Virus record (IMG/VR): IMGVR_UViG_3300046660_000488
Location: 1 to 64,000 of that record
Origin: a virus
Reading direction: 5' to 3' (one strand)
DNA length: 64,000 nt
Shown here in pieces: positions 1 through 8,458 of this stretch; position 1 is the stretch's first letter; every line of letters starts with the position of its first letter. The notes below the pieces were generated by a model, which saw nothing but the letters and a program-made list of their open reading frames with translations, did no database searches and was not told the origin of the DNA. The position numbers and the translations under genes are program-made.

Positions 1-161
1 TCACCATCACGTTCCCACCCGGCACAACCGGGCAGGAGGTGAGGGATTACGGCATGAGCATGATCGCCACGATGCTCGTGGAAGTGGCCAGAGCGACGCC
101 GGGCGGCATGGACGTTCTCATGGCGGAATTGGCCAAATGGGAAGCGCTCGATCAAGCCTGA
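1..161 (+). CDS. 3' end of an unidentified gene (truncated at window edge)
   Basis: An open frame runs from the window edge to the TGA at 159-161 and gives about 52 residues. The C-terminal part is helical and Met/Ala-rich, ending in WEALDQA. The start lies outside the window and I do not recognise a family. A sigma70-like promoter with a perfect palindrome follows directly, so the next gene is not simply co-transcribed. Confidence 0.6.
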   Translation, partial: TITFPPGTTGQEVRDYGMSMIATMLVEVARATPGGMDVLMAELAKWEALDQA

Positions 162-167
162 ATCATA

Positions 168-196
168 TTGAATCTGGTTAACCAGATTTCTAAGAT
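168..196 (+). promoter_or_regulatory. Sigma70-like promoter with palindromic operator in the spacer
   Basis: TTGAAT (168-173), a 17-bp spacer and TAAGAT (191-196). The spacer holds most of the perfect 18-bp palindrome AATCTGGTTAACCAGATT (171-188). The predicted transcription start falls at about 203, the A of the next ATG, so that mRNA would be leaderless. The same TGGTNAACCA core recurs in other intergenic regions of the window. Confidence 0.6.
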
Positions 197-202
197 GGGG
201 AC

Positions 203-511
203 ATGGATAGCATGTCGCCCCTCACCCCTGCTCAGCGCCTTCAGGAGACCTACCAAATTTTGGAAGGTCTGAAGCCTGCTGTCGAGTTCGAGGTGTCCAT
301 TTACTCGGACGTCAAGCTGCGGATGCGGGGCTCGAACCACGCGGATGTCCCACTGGACACGGTCGATTTTGGGTTCGAAGCGGTCGGTGACGCCCGGCAA
401 GCCATCGGTCAAATCCTGACTGACCCGGCCAATTTGGAGCCGTGCCAGTTCATTTTCTGGTCGCTCGCCGACCTGCATCACTACGTCGTTCACCTGAAAT
501 CGAGCGCGTAG
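203..511 (+). CDS. Hypothetical protein, 102 aa
   Basis: Small soluble protein beginning MDSMSPLTPAQRLQ, with an N-terminal helix followed by an acidic, strand-rich region. No family recognised. The start is supported by its position 7 nt after the -10 element at 191-196, which implies a leaderless message. It sits alone between a truncated gene and nrdB. Confidence 0.6.
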   Translation: MDSMSPLTPAQRLQETYQILEGLKPAVEFEVSIYSDVKLRMRGSNHADVPLDTVDFGFEAVGDARQAIGQILTDPANLEPCQFIFWSLADLHHYVVHLKSSA

Positions 512-563
512 TTATCCCCATTCCGACCCGGATTTAAGGCGGCATTTTACGCCCCCGGCTCGG

Positions 564-571
564 CCTAAATA
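564..571 (+). promoter_or_regulatory. Late-promoter-like motif upstream of nrdB
   Basis: CCTAAATA, close to the T4 late promoter TATAAATA. It lies 44 nt before the nrdB start. Identical or near-identical octamers occur upstream of tail-fibre and effector-like genes elsewhere in the window. RNR is usually an early function, so this occurrence is less certain than those before structural genes. Confidence 0.45.
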
Positions 572-615
572 CCCGTCCGCAAATTTGTTCAAGTCATTTT
601 CTGGAGACCATTTCT

Positions 616-1635
616 ATGTCCGCACCTCCTGCCATGCTTCTCGATCCCGGCTTCAATCTGACATTGCGTCCGATGAAGTACCCGCAGTTCTACGACATGT
701 TCGTCAAGGCTCAGGAGAACAACTGGTCGGTGCAGGAGATTTCGTTCTCGACGGACCTGATTGACCTTCGCGAGAAGGTCACGGCGCCGGAAGTGCACAT
801 CATCAAGCGCATCGTGGCCTATTTCGCGACCGGCGACACCATCGTCGGCAACAACGCGGCCCTGACGCTCTACCGTCACGTCAACAGCCCGGAAGCCCGC
901 CTCTATTATGGGCGCCAGATTTTCGAGGAAGCGCTGCACGTGCAGTTCTACCTCACCCTGCTGGACAACTACATCCCCGACCACGGCGAACGTGAGGCGA
1001 TGTTCGACGCCATCAACAACGTCCCGTCCATCAAGGCCAAGGCCGACTGGACGTTCAAGTGGATGGATCAGATGAACGGCATTGACCGTCTGGAGACGGA
1101 CGAGCAGCGCAAGACCTTCCTGATGAACCTGCTCGCCTTCACGATGGGCGTGGAAGGTCTCTTTTTCTTCGCCGCGTTCGCCTACGTCTACTACCTGCGT
1201 GACCGTGGCCTGCTCCACGGGCTGGCCTCGGGTACGAACTGGGTGTTCCGCGACGAGTCGTTCCACATGCAGTTCGGCTTCTCCGTCATCGACGCCGTCC
1301 GCAAAGAAATGCCGCACCTGATGGATGCGGACATGGAGCAGCGCATCTACGACATGGTCGATGAGGCCATCGAATGTGAAATGATGTTCGCTCACGACGT
1401 GCTCGACATTGGCATTCTTGGACTGTCTGTCAACGACATGCACGAATACCTCCGCTACGTCGCGGACGGTCACCTGACCCGGCTGGGTCTGGCGAAACGC
1501 TACAACGCGAAGTGCCCCTTCGACTTCATGCTCAAGCAGGACATCCAAGCCCTGACGAGTTTCTTCGAGCGCACTGTTGCAGAATACACCGTGGGTATCG
1601 GTGGTGAAGTCAGTTTCGACGACGCTGACTTCTAG
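616..1635 (+). CDS. nrdB: Ribonucleoside-diphosphate reductase beta subunit, class Ia/b
   Basis: 339-residue ferritin-like subunit that carries the diiron-tyrosyl radical used with NrdA to reduce ribonucleotides to deoxyribonucleotides. The ligand pattern is visible: EEALHVQFY supplies a Glu, the His and the radical Tyr (E115/H118/Y122 of E. coli), the VEGLFFF segment a Glu, and RDESFHMQF the last Glu and His. The C-terminal tail VSFDDADF matches the acidic aromatic peptide that docks on NrdA. No NrdA is in the window; it may lie upstream. A stem-loop terminator follows at 1663-1694. Phage RNR supplies dNTPs for replication in the host cytoplasm. Confidence 0.95.
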   Translation: MSAPPAMLLDPGFNLTLRPMKYPQFYDMFVKAQENNWSVQEISFSTDLIDLREKVTAPEVHIIKRIVAYFATGDTIVGNNAALTLYRHVNSPEARLYYGRQIFEEALHVQFYLTLLDNYIPDHGEREAMFDAINNVPSIKAKADWTFKWMDQMNGIDRLETDEQRKTFLMNLLAFTMGVEGLFFFAAFAYVYYLRDRGLLHGLASGTNWVFRDESFHMQFGFSVIDAVRKEMPHLMDADMEQRIYDMVDEAIECEMMFAHDVLDIGILGLSVNDMHEYLRYVADGHLTRLGLAKRYNAKCPFDFMLKQDIQALTSFFERTVAEYTVGIGGEVSFDDADF

Positions 1636-1662
1636 TTTACCCGAATAGTTCCTTCTGGGAGA

Positions 1663-1694
1663 GGGTCGATTTCGCGAGAAATCGGCCCTTTTTC
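1663..1694 (+). terminator. Rho-independent terminator after nrdB
   Basis: A GGGTCGATTTC stem pairs with GAAATCGGCCC around a GCGA loop and is followed by TTTTT. It isolates nrdB from the next promoter at 1763. Confidence 0.8.
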
Positions 1695-1762
1695 ATGTCT
1701 TGGTTTGAAAGTGTGCTTGTTTGTATACTGTGACTGTACTTATAGGCCAAGTATCAAACCGT

Positions 1763-1790
1763 TTGACCATTATGTGGGACGTGGTATAAT
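1763..1790 (+). promoter_or_regulatory. Strong sigma70-like promoter
   Basis: TTGACC (1763-1768), 16-bp spacer, TATAAT (1785-1790). This is the closest match to the bacterial consensus in the window and drives the small gene at 1819. It is likely an early promoter read by host polymerase. Confidence 0.75.
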
Positions 1791-1818
1791 TGCATCATTC
1801 CTTCAACGGAGAGCAACT

Positions 1819-2118
1819 ATGCCTAAACCTACTTCTGAGCACCAAAACCGCATCTGGATTGAACTTGAAAAGCCCCCGAAGAAAATGGCGTCGGCGGAAA
1901 CCCACTTGCTTGGTCATGCTCGCGCCAAACTGGCCAACAACCTGATCGACCGGTTGATGGAGCCATCAGAGCGTAATCCCACCAAGACCCACGTTTTTTG
2001 GAGCGAGCGGGATTACGCATACTGCTTCATGAGCGGTGGGTGGGGAAGCTACGTGGTGGCTGAAGACAATGGACATTGGTACAGCCTCGACTACTTTGGG
2101 CGGCCCTTAACAGAGTAG
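1819..2118 (+). CDS. Hypothetical protein, 99 aa
   Basis: Begins MPKPTSEHQNR after the Shine-Dalgarno ACGGAGAG. The Lys/Pro-rich N-terminal third is followed by an aromatic C-terminal half (HVFWSERDYAYCFMSGGWGSY). The family is unknown. An ATG-free extension upstream would overlap the promoter at 1763-1790, so I rejected it. It is flanked by a strong promoter and a long hairpin, so it is probably a single-gene early transcript. Confidence 0.7.
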   Translation: MPKPTSEHQNRIWIELEKPPKKMASAETHLLGHARAKLANNLIDRLMEPSERNPTKTHVFWSERDYAYCFMSGGWGSYVVAEDNGHWYSLDYFGRPLTE

Positions 2119-2136
2119 TTCGGGCCTCTACATGCG

Positions 2137-2178
2137 AGGGGAAGTGGAGGTGTGCACCTCCATTTTCCCCTTGTATTT
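2137..2178 (+). terminator. Long hairpin terminator
   Basis: GGGGAAG-TGGAGGT pairs with ACCTCCA-TTTTCCCC around a GTGC loop, then TTGTATTT. It ends the single-gene transcript from 1763 and precedes the promoter of the membrane cassette. Confidence 0.7.
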
Positions 2179-2231
2179 CAAGGTATCGCATTACGTGTTG
2201 AAAAATATCTGGGTTGTGGACGCAATTTTCG

Positions 2232-2260
2232 TTGACGAAAGTTGGTTCCCCCTCCATTAT
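2232..2260 (+). promoter_or_regulatory. Promoter of the membrane/ABC cassette
   Basis: TTGACG (2232-2237), 17-bp spacer, CATTAT (2255-2260), 37 nt before the first gene of the cassette at 2297. The -35 sits in the inverted repeat TTTCGTTGACGAAA, so an operator is possible. Confidence 0.55.
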
Positions 2261-2296
2261 GCGGCTCGTAAATGTAACCCTCTCAGAGGAAGCCAG

Positions 2297-3055
2297 ATGG
2301 CTGACGAAAATAAGGGCGGTTTTCTCGGTCGAGCCTTCGGGGCACTCATGGACGAGATCAGCGAGCCACCGCCCGGCTCTGCCCCGGTGAAAAAGTCGCG
2401 GGCCAAGACGCCGCCGATTCCGGCGCTCGATGAAGCACCGGCCGCGCCCGCCAACTATGTCCCGCCTCCGGTCAGCGCGCCGATGAGCATGACCCCGGCC
2501 GCAGCCGCCTACGCGCAAACGCCGTTCTCGGCGGCGATGACCGTGGCCGCCGCACCGCCCGTCGATGAGAAGACCTTGGGTCTGATCAACGAGAGCGTCT
2601 TCACGGCCGAGACCAAGTACGTCCAATTCGACAACGTCTGGAACGCGCTCAACCGCACCGGCGACGTCGGTCAGGTCGTCACCGTCCTGAAGATGACGGT
2701 CAAGGACGCCACGCCGGACAACATCATCGCCGACATCGACGTCCATCTGAAGGCGCTGGCCGCCACGCAGAAGACCGCCAACGAAGAGTTGGAGGGAGCC
2801 GCCAAGTCGATGCTGGGCGGCGCCGACCAACTGGTCGCCGACCTCGTCGCCCAGAACGCCGCAGCGCAAGCCGAGATCGAGCGCCACCAGCGCGAAATGG
2901 GCGAGCGCAACACGCTGATGAACCAAACTCAGCAGAAGCGTATCGCCGACGAGCAGAACATCGCCAGCGCCAAGGCGCGAACCGAAGCGGCGATCCAATT
3001 CGTTTCCGCCCGCTTGAGCACGGCCAAGGCCGCGCTCAGCGCCCTTCCGAAATAA
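2297..3055 (+). CDS. Coiled-coil accessory protein of the ABC-type cassette, 252 aa
   Basis: First gene of a five-gene co-directional cassette (2297-7767). Residues 1-90 are Pro/Ala-rich and look disordered. From residue 95 on it is helical, with a predicted coiled coil in the C-terminal half (ANEELEGAAKSM..., HQREMGERNTLMNQTQQ). No signal peptide or membrane span. Start chosen at MADENKGGF because of the AGAGGA Shine-Dalgarno. I do not recognise the family. Position and composition suggest a cytoplasmic scaffold or regulator for the membrane proteins that follow. Confidence 0.75.
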   Translation: MADENKGGFLGRAFGALMDEISEPPPGSAPVKKSRAKTPPIPALDEAPAAPANYVPPPVSAPMSMTPAAAAYAQTPFSAAMTVAAAPPVDEKTLGLINESVFTAETKYVQFDNVWNALNRTGDVGQVVTVLKMTVKDATPDNIIADIDVHLKALAATQKTANEELEGAAKSMLGGADQLVADLVAQNAAAQAEIERHQREMGERNTLMNQTQQKRIADEQNIASAKARTEAAIQFVSARLSTAKAALSALPK

Positions 3056-3068
3056 GGACCATCCCAAC

Positions 3069-4160
3069 ATGGCTCTGAACGATCTCACCACCACGAGCGG
3101 TGGTAGCCCCCAGCGCTGGGTTCCGCCCGGCGAGAAGAAACTGAAGAATTGGCTGATGATCGGCACCGTGGGTGTCGTCGGCGGCGGGGTCTTCCTGTTC
3201 TTCGGCAACCAAGTCGTGCCCCTGTTCACGAAGGCGGTGGTCAACATCACCGACCTGCTGAACACCGGCATGGGCATGGTCTGGGTGGCCGCTGGCCTGC
3301 TCGCCTCGGTGATCGCCTTCAAGGAAATCTTCCTGCCGGGCGGCAAGATCAACGGCCTGATCCAGCAATTCTATTCCAGCCTCGCCTACCGGGCGCGTAT
3401 GGAATTGCTGGTCGAGGACCCGATCTCGCCGCTGAAGGACAACCGCGAGCGGGTCGCCCGCGAGAAGGAAATCTACTCGAACGAATTCGCGAAATTCGAC
3501 GGGCAGGTCTCGGCCTTCAAGCAAAGCCAGCAGGAATTCCTGCTAAAGGCCAAGGAAGCCGGGAAGCGCGCTAAGGCCGCGCATGACGCCCTCGGTTCGC
3601 TGGGTCAGGACGGCGATCCGGATGTCGTCGGCCGCTATCAGAAGGCGTTCCGCGACGAGAGCTATCGTTCGCAGGAAGCCAAGAAGACGGCGGACAACTT
3701 CGCGGAAGGTATCGAGACTCTGTCTCGCATCCGCAAGATCATCCTGCGTCTGGACGAGGCCGCCGACGAGATCATCCGTCGTCTGGACATCGACATCGAA
3801 AATCTGACTGCGCGTTGGAACATGTCGAAGACCATGCGCTCGATGCGCGACGCCGCCAACAAGATCATCAAGTCCGACAGCAAGACTTCGCTCGCGAAGG
3901 AAGCTGAGGCGATGATCAACCAAAACTACGCCCAGTCCATCGGCATGCTCGAAAACATGCGCGATCAGGCGATGCCGATGCTCCAGTCCATGGACCTCGA
4001 TCAACTGGCCGCCGCGAACGACATGCTCGACCAATGGGAGCAGGAATTGGTCGCTCTTCCGTCGTCGGGCGACAGCAGCGGCGTTCGCGTCGGCGCCGTC
4101 CTCCCCAACGCTCACCAGCAAGGTGCTGTTGCCCCCGGCAAGTTCACCTCGCTGCTGTAA
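3069..4160 (+). CDS. Membrane-anchored coiled-coil protein, 363 aa
   Basis: Two hydrophobic segments lie near the N terminus (about residues 27-50 and 65-90), followed by about 230 residues of charged helix typical of long coiled coils (REKEIYSNEFAKFDGQ, TLSRIRKIILRLDEAAD). Lies 13 nt after the previous gene, with an AAGGACC ribosome site. The architecture (membrane hairpin plus cytoplasmic coiled coil) resembles toxic-anion-resistance or PspA-associated proteins, but I cannot assign it firmly. It probably couples the ABC complex to the inner membrane. Confidence 0.75.
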   Translation: MALNDLTTTSGGSPQRWVPPGEKKLKNWLMIGTVGVVGGGVFLFFGNQVVPLFTKAVVNITDLLNTGMGMVWVAAGLLASVIAFKEIFLPGGKINGLIQQFYSSLAYRARMELLVEDPISPLKDNRERVAREKEIYSNEFAKFDGQVSAFKQSQQEFLLKAKEAGKRAKAAHDALGSLGQDGDPDVVGRYQKAFRDESYRSQEAKKTADNFAEGIETLSRIRKIILRLDEAADEIIRRLDIDIENLTARWNMSKTMRSMRDAANKIIKSDSKTSLAKEAEAMINQNYAQSIGMLENMRDQAMPMLQSMDLDQLAAANDMLDQWEQELVALPSSGDSSGVRVGAVLPNAHQQGAVAPGKFTSLL

Positions 4161-4211
4161 CCCTTTTCCACCGCGTACCCCCTTTCCGTTTGCAACAGAG
4201 GGCCACAACAC

Positions 4212-5984
4212 ATGGCTATCAAGAAACAATACCAGTACATCGGGTACGGCCTCGCGGCCCTGCTCGTGGTCGGCGGCCTGAAGCTCGGCATGAACTCGGG
4301 CGTCATCCCGACGCCGTCGCTGTTCAAGTCCAAGGTTCCGGAAAAGTCCGAGAGCTTGGCGGGCAACGTCGCCGTCAGCAAGCCGACGCAGGTCTATGAA
4401 CTGGCCGCCAGCCCGGTCGGCGCGCCGTCCGCGCCGGTCAGCATCGAGTCGATCTCGTGGAACGGCACGGCGCCGACCACCTTCGCCAACGGTGGCCCGA
4501 CCACCACGCCGGATTCGCTGATCGCGAAGTACACCGGCGCGACGGTGAACATCAGCGCCCAAGACAACTACGACAACATGAAGACGAACCTGATCAAGTT
4601 CGCCACCGGCGTCTCGAAGGGTGAATCCGCGCCGCAGGGCTCGGCCTTCGTCCAGATCATGGGCGACGGCTACCCGGCGTTCGTCTCGACCCTCCAGAAG
4701 GCCATGCCGAAGGGCCAAGAAGTCGAGGTGGTCTACGTCACCGGCTTCTCTTACGGCGAGGACAAGTGCATGGGTCCGGCCGCCGCCAAACAAGGCAAGG
4801 ACGGCGCCAAGGGCCTGCTGATCGCCGCCGTCCCCTATGACGGCGACTGGAACATCTGCGTGAAGTGGGCCTCGGACAACGAGATCGCCATCAACACCGA
4901 CCAGAAGACGTTCGACCCGAACGCGATCAACTTCGTCGATACGACCTCGTTCCAAGAAGCCGACGAGAAGTACATCACCGGCGCCTCGGAAACCCGCGAC
5001 GAGATCGTCAACGGCAAGAAAACCGGCAAGAAGGTCACCGTGAAGGTCAACGGCGTCGCCACGTGGACGCCGGGCGACGTGGCCGTGGCCAAGCAAAAGG
5101 GCGGCCTCGTCACCCTCGCCTCGACCAAGGACTACAACCAGCAGATGCCTGCCGTCCTGATCGGCAACAAGCAATGGATGGCCGAACACAAGGCCTTCGT
5201 TGTCAACCTGATCAAGGCGCTGGACCGCTCGGCCTTCGCGATCCGCAACGGCGACACCGGCTTCGGCAAGACCCAAGCCGCCGTCTATGGCACGGCCGGT
5301 GGCCCGCCCTCGACCGCCGAATTCTGGATCAAGTACTACAACGGCTACAACGACACCGACGCGACCGGCATGCCGATCTCGCTGGGCGGATCGCGCGCCG
5401 TGACCGCCGCTGAAGTCAAGACCTACTTCGGTCTGACCCCCGGCTCGTCGAACAAGTACAAGACCGTCTACGACGTGTTCGGCGGCTACGCTCGGGATTA
5501 CTACCCCGACGCCGTGCCGGAGATCATCCCCTACGAGAAGGTCGTGAACACCGAATACCTGCTGGCCGCGCTGGAAGGCGTGAACGTCGGGGCCGCCAAG
5601 TCCGAATTCGAGACCAAGCAAGCCATCACGCAAGCCGTCTCGACCAAGGCCTACGCCATCCAATTCACCACCGGCACGGCCACGATCACCCCCGCTTCGG
5701 TCCGCCTGCTGACCAGCATCCAAGAAAGCGCCGCAATCGCCGGTGGGCTGCGTATCCAGATCAGCGGCCACACGGACGACACCGGCTCGGTGGCGACCAA
5801 CACGGCCCTGTCCAAGGCCCGCGCTCAGGCCGTCGCCGACTGGCTGTCCAGCCGCTACCCGAACGACTTCCCGGCCAACCGCATGGAAGTGATCGGCTAC
5901 GGCTCGGATATGCCGAAGGCTTCGAACGATACGGAAGCGGGCCGCGCCCAAAACCGTCGCGTCGAAATCCTGCTCGGCAAGTAA
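4212..5984 (+). CDS. Solute-binding protein fused to an OmpA peptidoglycan-binding domain
   Basis: 590 residues. Residues 8-25 form an uncleaved-looking signal anchor (YGLAALLVVGGLKLG). Residues about 90-470 resemble periplasmic ABC solute-binding domains of the phosphate/NMT1 type. Residues about 480-590 are an OmpA/MotB C-terminal domain, with SGHTDDTGS, SKARAQAVADWL and a C-terminal AGRAQNRRVEI matching the peptidoglycan-binding signature. It would sit in the periplasm, tethered both to the inner membrane and to peptidoglycan. The permease and ATPase genes follow directly. The substrate is not predictable from sequence. Such fusions exist in bacterial genomes; finding one in a phage is notable. 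Confidence 0.85.
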   Translation: MAIKKQYQYIGYGLAALLVVGGLKLGMNSGVIPTPSLFKSKVPEKSESLAGNVAVSKPTQVYELAASPVGAPSAPVSIESISWNGTAPTTFANGGPTTTPDSLIAKYTGATVNISAQDNYDNMKTNLIKFATGVSKGESAPQGSAFVQIMGDGYPAFVSTLQKAMPKGQEVEVVYVTGFSYGEDKCMGPAAAKQGKDGAKGLLIAAVPYDGDWNICVKWASDNEIAINTDQKTFDPNAINFVDTTSFQEADEKYITGASETRDEIVNGKKTGKKVTVKVNGVATWTPGDVAVAKQKGGLVTLASTKDYNQQMPAVLIGNKQWMAEHKAFVVNLIKALDRSAFAIRNGDTGFGKTQAAVYGTAGGPPSTAEFWIKYYNGYNDTDATGMPISLGGSRAVTAAEVKTYFGLTPGSSNKYKTVYDVFGGYARDYYPDAVPEIIPYEKVVNTEYLLAALEGVNVGAAKSEFETKQAITQAVSTKAYAIQFTTGTATITPASVRLLTSIQESAAIAGGLRIQISGHTDDTGSVATNTALSKARAQAVADWLSSRYPNDFPANRMEVIGYGSDMPKASNDTEAGRAQNRRVEILLGK

Positions 5985-6040
5985 GCTGGAAGGGGAGGGC
6001 TCCGGCCCTCCCCGACCTTCCCTCTCTTTAAGGGCCAGTT

Positions 6041-6817
6041 ATGAAAAACCTCCACCTACCCACGGCCGTGCTCCCCAACGAAACGGTCAAGTCCAACGTC
6101 ACCCTGATGATCGGGCTGGGTTGGATCGCTCTGGTGGCCCTGTTCTGGGCGACCGTTCAGGTCCCCATGGTTCCTGCCCCCGGCCCCACGCTTGGCGAGA
6201 TCGTCAACCAGTGGAACAAGGGCGCCTTCTATCAATTGCTCGCCAGCCTCACGATCAGCTTCGAAGCGATCCTCTGGGCCATCGGCATCGGCCTCGGCCT
6301 CGCCTATCTCGCCACCATCCCGCTGTTCAAGCCATTCGTTAGCGCGCTGGGAAAGCTGCGCTTCCTGAGCCTCAGCGGCACGGTTCTGGTTTTCGTGGCC
6401 TCGTTCTCGGGCCACGGCCTGAAGGTCGCCGTCCTGACCTTCACCATCGTCACCTTCCTGCTCAACGACATGCTTCGGGTGATCGACTCGATCCCGCAGG
6501 AGAAATTCGACCACGCCCGGACGCTCGGCTTCAACCGCTGGGAAGTCCTGCGCGAGGTCGTCATCCGGGGCACGCTGCACGAGGCCTTCGACTCCCTCCG
6601 CATGAACGCCGCCATCGCGTGGATGATGCTGACGGCCGTCGAGACCCTGTCACGCTCGGAAGGCGGCGTCGGCGTCCTGTTGCTGGCCTTGCAGAAATCC
6701 TTCAACCTCCCGGCCGTCTTCGCCGTCCAGATCATGATTTTCGCGGTCGGCATTGCCCAAGACCAGATCATCAAGGGCGCCAAGGCTGCGTTCTGCCCCT
6801 ACACGGTTCGGAAGTGA
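6041..6817 (+). CDS. ABC transporter permease (TauC/SsuC-like)
   Basis: 258-residue inner-membrane protein with about five or six spans. Near the C-terminal half it has the EAA loop that contacts the ATPase: ARTLGFNRWEVLREVVIRGTL, of the type found in nitrate, taurine and sulfonate permeases. The shared context with the solute-binding/OmpA fusion and the ATPase indicates one complex. It ends in GTGA, where the TGA could overlap a GTG start of the ATPase gene. Confidence 0.88.
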   Translation: MKNLHLPTAVLPNETVKSNVTLMIGLGWIALVALFWATVQVPMVPAPGPTLGEIVNQWNKGAFYQLLASLTISFEAILWAIGIGLGLAYLATIPLFKPFVSALGKLRFLSLSGTVLVFVASFSGHGLKVAVLTFTIVTFLLNDMLRVIDSIPQEKFDHARTLGFNRWEVLREVVIRGTLHEAFDSLRMNAAIAWMMLTAVETLSRSEGGVGVLLLALQKSFNLPAVFAVQIMIFAVGIAQDQIIKGAKAAFCPYTVRK

Positions 6818-6822
6818 GCATC

Positions 6823-7767
6823 ATGAGCCTCATCGACGGTCTTCTGTCGGCCAACGAGCCCGACGTCCAGCCGGTGTCCAACGCGGTCACCAACCTCAAC
6901 CCCAACGTCGCGGTGGACGATTACCAGTTCACCAAGAACGAAAACCTGCTCCGGATCACCGGGCTCGGTGTTTCCTTCGGCGATAAGGTCGTCCTGCGGG
7001 ACGTGAACCTCGACCTGCGGAACATCGTGCGGCCGGGCCACAGCCAAGGTCAGGTCACCGCTCTGATCGCCCCTTCGGGCATGGGCAAGACCCAACTGTT
7101 CCGCTGCATCGCGGGCATCCAAGTCCCGACGACCGGCGCGGTGTTCATCAACACCACCGGAGGTGAGGTCGATCCGGCGACGCAGACGCCAGTTCGTCCC
7201 GGTCAAGTCGGCGTGGTGGCCCAAAACTACCCGCTGTTCATGCACCTGACGGTCATGGCAAACCTGCTGATGGCCGCCAAGAAGCGTGAGAAGAACACCG
7301 CTCACGCCAAGGCGATCTGCCTCGACTATCTGGAGCGCTTCGGCCTGTCCGACCGCGCCGACGTCTATCCGCACCAGCTTTCGGGCGGCCAGCGCCAGCG
7401 CGTCGCCATCATTCAGCAAATGGTCTCCTGCGGCCACATGCTGCTGATGGACGAGCCTTTCTCGGGCCTCGACATCCTCGTCAAGGAAAAGGTCGAGAAC
7501 CTGATCAAGGCCGTCGCGGCTCAGGACGAACTGAACACCGTGATCATCACGACTCACGACATTCAGGCCGCCATCGCCTGCGCTGACACGATTCTGCTGA
7601 TGGGCCGCGAGCGTGACCCGGAGACCAACGCGATCATCCCCGGCGCCAAGATCGTCGAGGAAATCGATCTGGCCTCCATGGGCCTGACGTGGCGGCCGAA
7701 CGTCACCGAATTGCCCCAATTCTTCGAGTTGGAAAAGATGATCAAGGCTCGCTTCCACGACCTCTGA
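6823..7767 (+). CDS. ABC transporter ATP-binding protein
   Basis: 314 residues with all catalytic motifs: Walker A APSGMGKT, Q-loop VAQNYPLF, signature LSGGQRQRVAI, Walker B MLLMDEPFSGLD and H-loop TTHD. Closest in style to TauB/SsuB/NrtD-type ATPases, with an extra about 45-residue N-terminal extension. ATG at 6823 chosen over the overlapping GTG at 6814 because of a GGAAG site 7 nt upstream. It completes the cassette, and a terminator follows at 7794. No catalytic residue is missing, so the complex should hydrolyse ATP. Confidence 0.92.
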   Translation: MSLIDGLLSANEPDVQPVSNAVTNLNPNVAVDDYQFTKNENLLRITGLGVSFGDKVVLRDVNLDLRNIVRPGHSQGQVTALIAPSGMGKTQLFRCIAGIQVPTTGAVFINTTGGEVDPATQTPVRPGQVGVVAQNYPLFMHLTVMANLLMAAKKREKNTAHAKAICLDYLERFGLSDRADVYPHQLSGGQRQRVAIIQQMVSCGHMLLMDEPFSGLDILVKEKVENLIKAVAAQDELNTVIITTHDIQAAIACADTILLMGRERDPETNAIIPGAKIVEEIDLASMGLTWRPNVTELPQFFELEKMIKARFHDL

Positions 7768-7793
7768 TCCACAACTTTCTTAACCAAGATTGA

Positions 7794-7826
7794 TGGCGCG
7801 CTCTGGACAGGGGCGCGCCATTTTCG
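7794..7826 (+). terminator. Terminator of the ABC cassette
   Basis: GGCGCGC pairs with GCGCGCC across a ten-base loop, followed by ATTTTCG. It closes the 2297-7767 operon. Confidence 0.65.
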
Positions 7827-7872
7827 TATGCTGGAAATGTGGTAAACCAGATTTCAGCGTAGACACATTTCG

Positions 7873-8202
7873 ATGCTCACCCTTGACGAAACGCTGTACT
7901 ACTATGACGAGCCCTTGCTGGCGACGTTCCGAGACGAGACGGGTGCACTGTTCATCGGCGTCAAGGTATACGATCCGAAGAAAGAGGAATTCTCGGAGCA
8001 CGACAACCCGTATTTGATCACCGATCTGCTCGACAGCACGTATCAGCAGATCATCAACAACCAGATCAAGCTACACGATGCGTTCCTACTCGGGACGAAA
8101 TGGCGGGTCTACAACTACGACCACGACGATTTCTTCTTCACGCCTGTGTCGCTGAAGAAAGCCCAGCCGCACTTTCCGGGTAAGACCTACCTATCAAGGT
8201 AA
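7873..8202 (+). CDS. Hypothetical protein with YYDEPLL motif, 109 aa
   Basis: Begins MLTLDETLYYYDEPLLATFRD, rich in Asp and aromatics, and ends FPGKTYLSR. The YYDEPLL..F.D..G..F.GV pattern is shared by small proteins of unknown function that I recall from phages and bacteria. No catalytic motif. A TGGTAAACCA element (about 7840-7849) lies just upstream and may control it. Confidence 0.7.
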   Translation: MLTLDETLYYYDEPLLATFRDETGALFIGVKVYDPKKEEFSEHDNPYLITDLLDSTYQQIINNQIKLHDAFLLGTKWRVYNYDHDDFFFTPVSLKKAQPHFPGKTYLSR

Positions 8203-8204
8203 TT

Positions 8205-8423
8205 GACGTAGAATTTCACGTCCGTCAGGATGTGGATACTCTCTGAGTGTGTCCCAGACGGGGCTTACCTCTTCGGCGACGGCCGAAAGGCATGAGGGGA
8301 GTCTAAAGAACACTCGTTGGCGTGGTTCGGGCCGTTAACCCGAGCGCATGGCGAGTATAAACAAACCCTGAACCGGTGCAGGGAGTGTGGACGTGGGTCG
8401 CTCCTACGTCCACACGGCCGGGC
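8205..8423. ncRNA. Candidate structured RNA between 8202 and argS
   Basis: No credible ORF. The segment holds at least five adjacent hairpins: TTCGGC-GACG-GCCGAA nested inside CCTC/GAGG; GAGT/ACTC; CGGG/CCCG; CCCTG/CAGGG; and a 10-bp perfect stem GTGTGGACGT/ACGTCCACAC at about 8386-8416. It ends just before the argS promoter, so it is not the argS leader. Strand and ends are not resolved, and no known class was recognised. Confidence 0.45.
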
Positions 8424-8452
8424 TTGACCTAATCTGGTCAACCAAATAGTGT
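8424..8452 (+). promoter_or_regulatory. argS promoter with palindrome in spacer
   Basis: TTGACC (8424-8429), 17-bp spacer containing TGGTCAACCA, TAGTGT (8447-8452). Predicted transcription start is at about 8459, the first base of argS, so the mRNA is probably leaderless. Confidence 0.6.
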
Positions 8453-8458
8453 GCCGGG

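Noticed and set aside
3543-5951. 802-codon antisense frame across the ABC cassette
   Set aside because: The plus strand encodes recognisable coiled-coil and solute-binding/OmpA proteins. The antisense product has His/Arg/Val-biased composition typical of GC-rich shadows.
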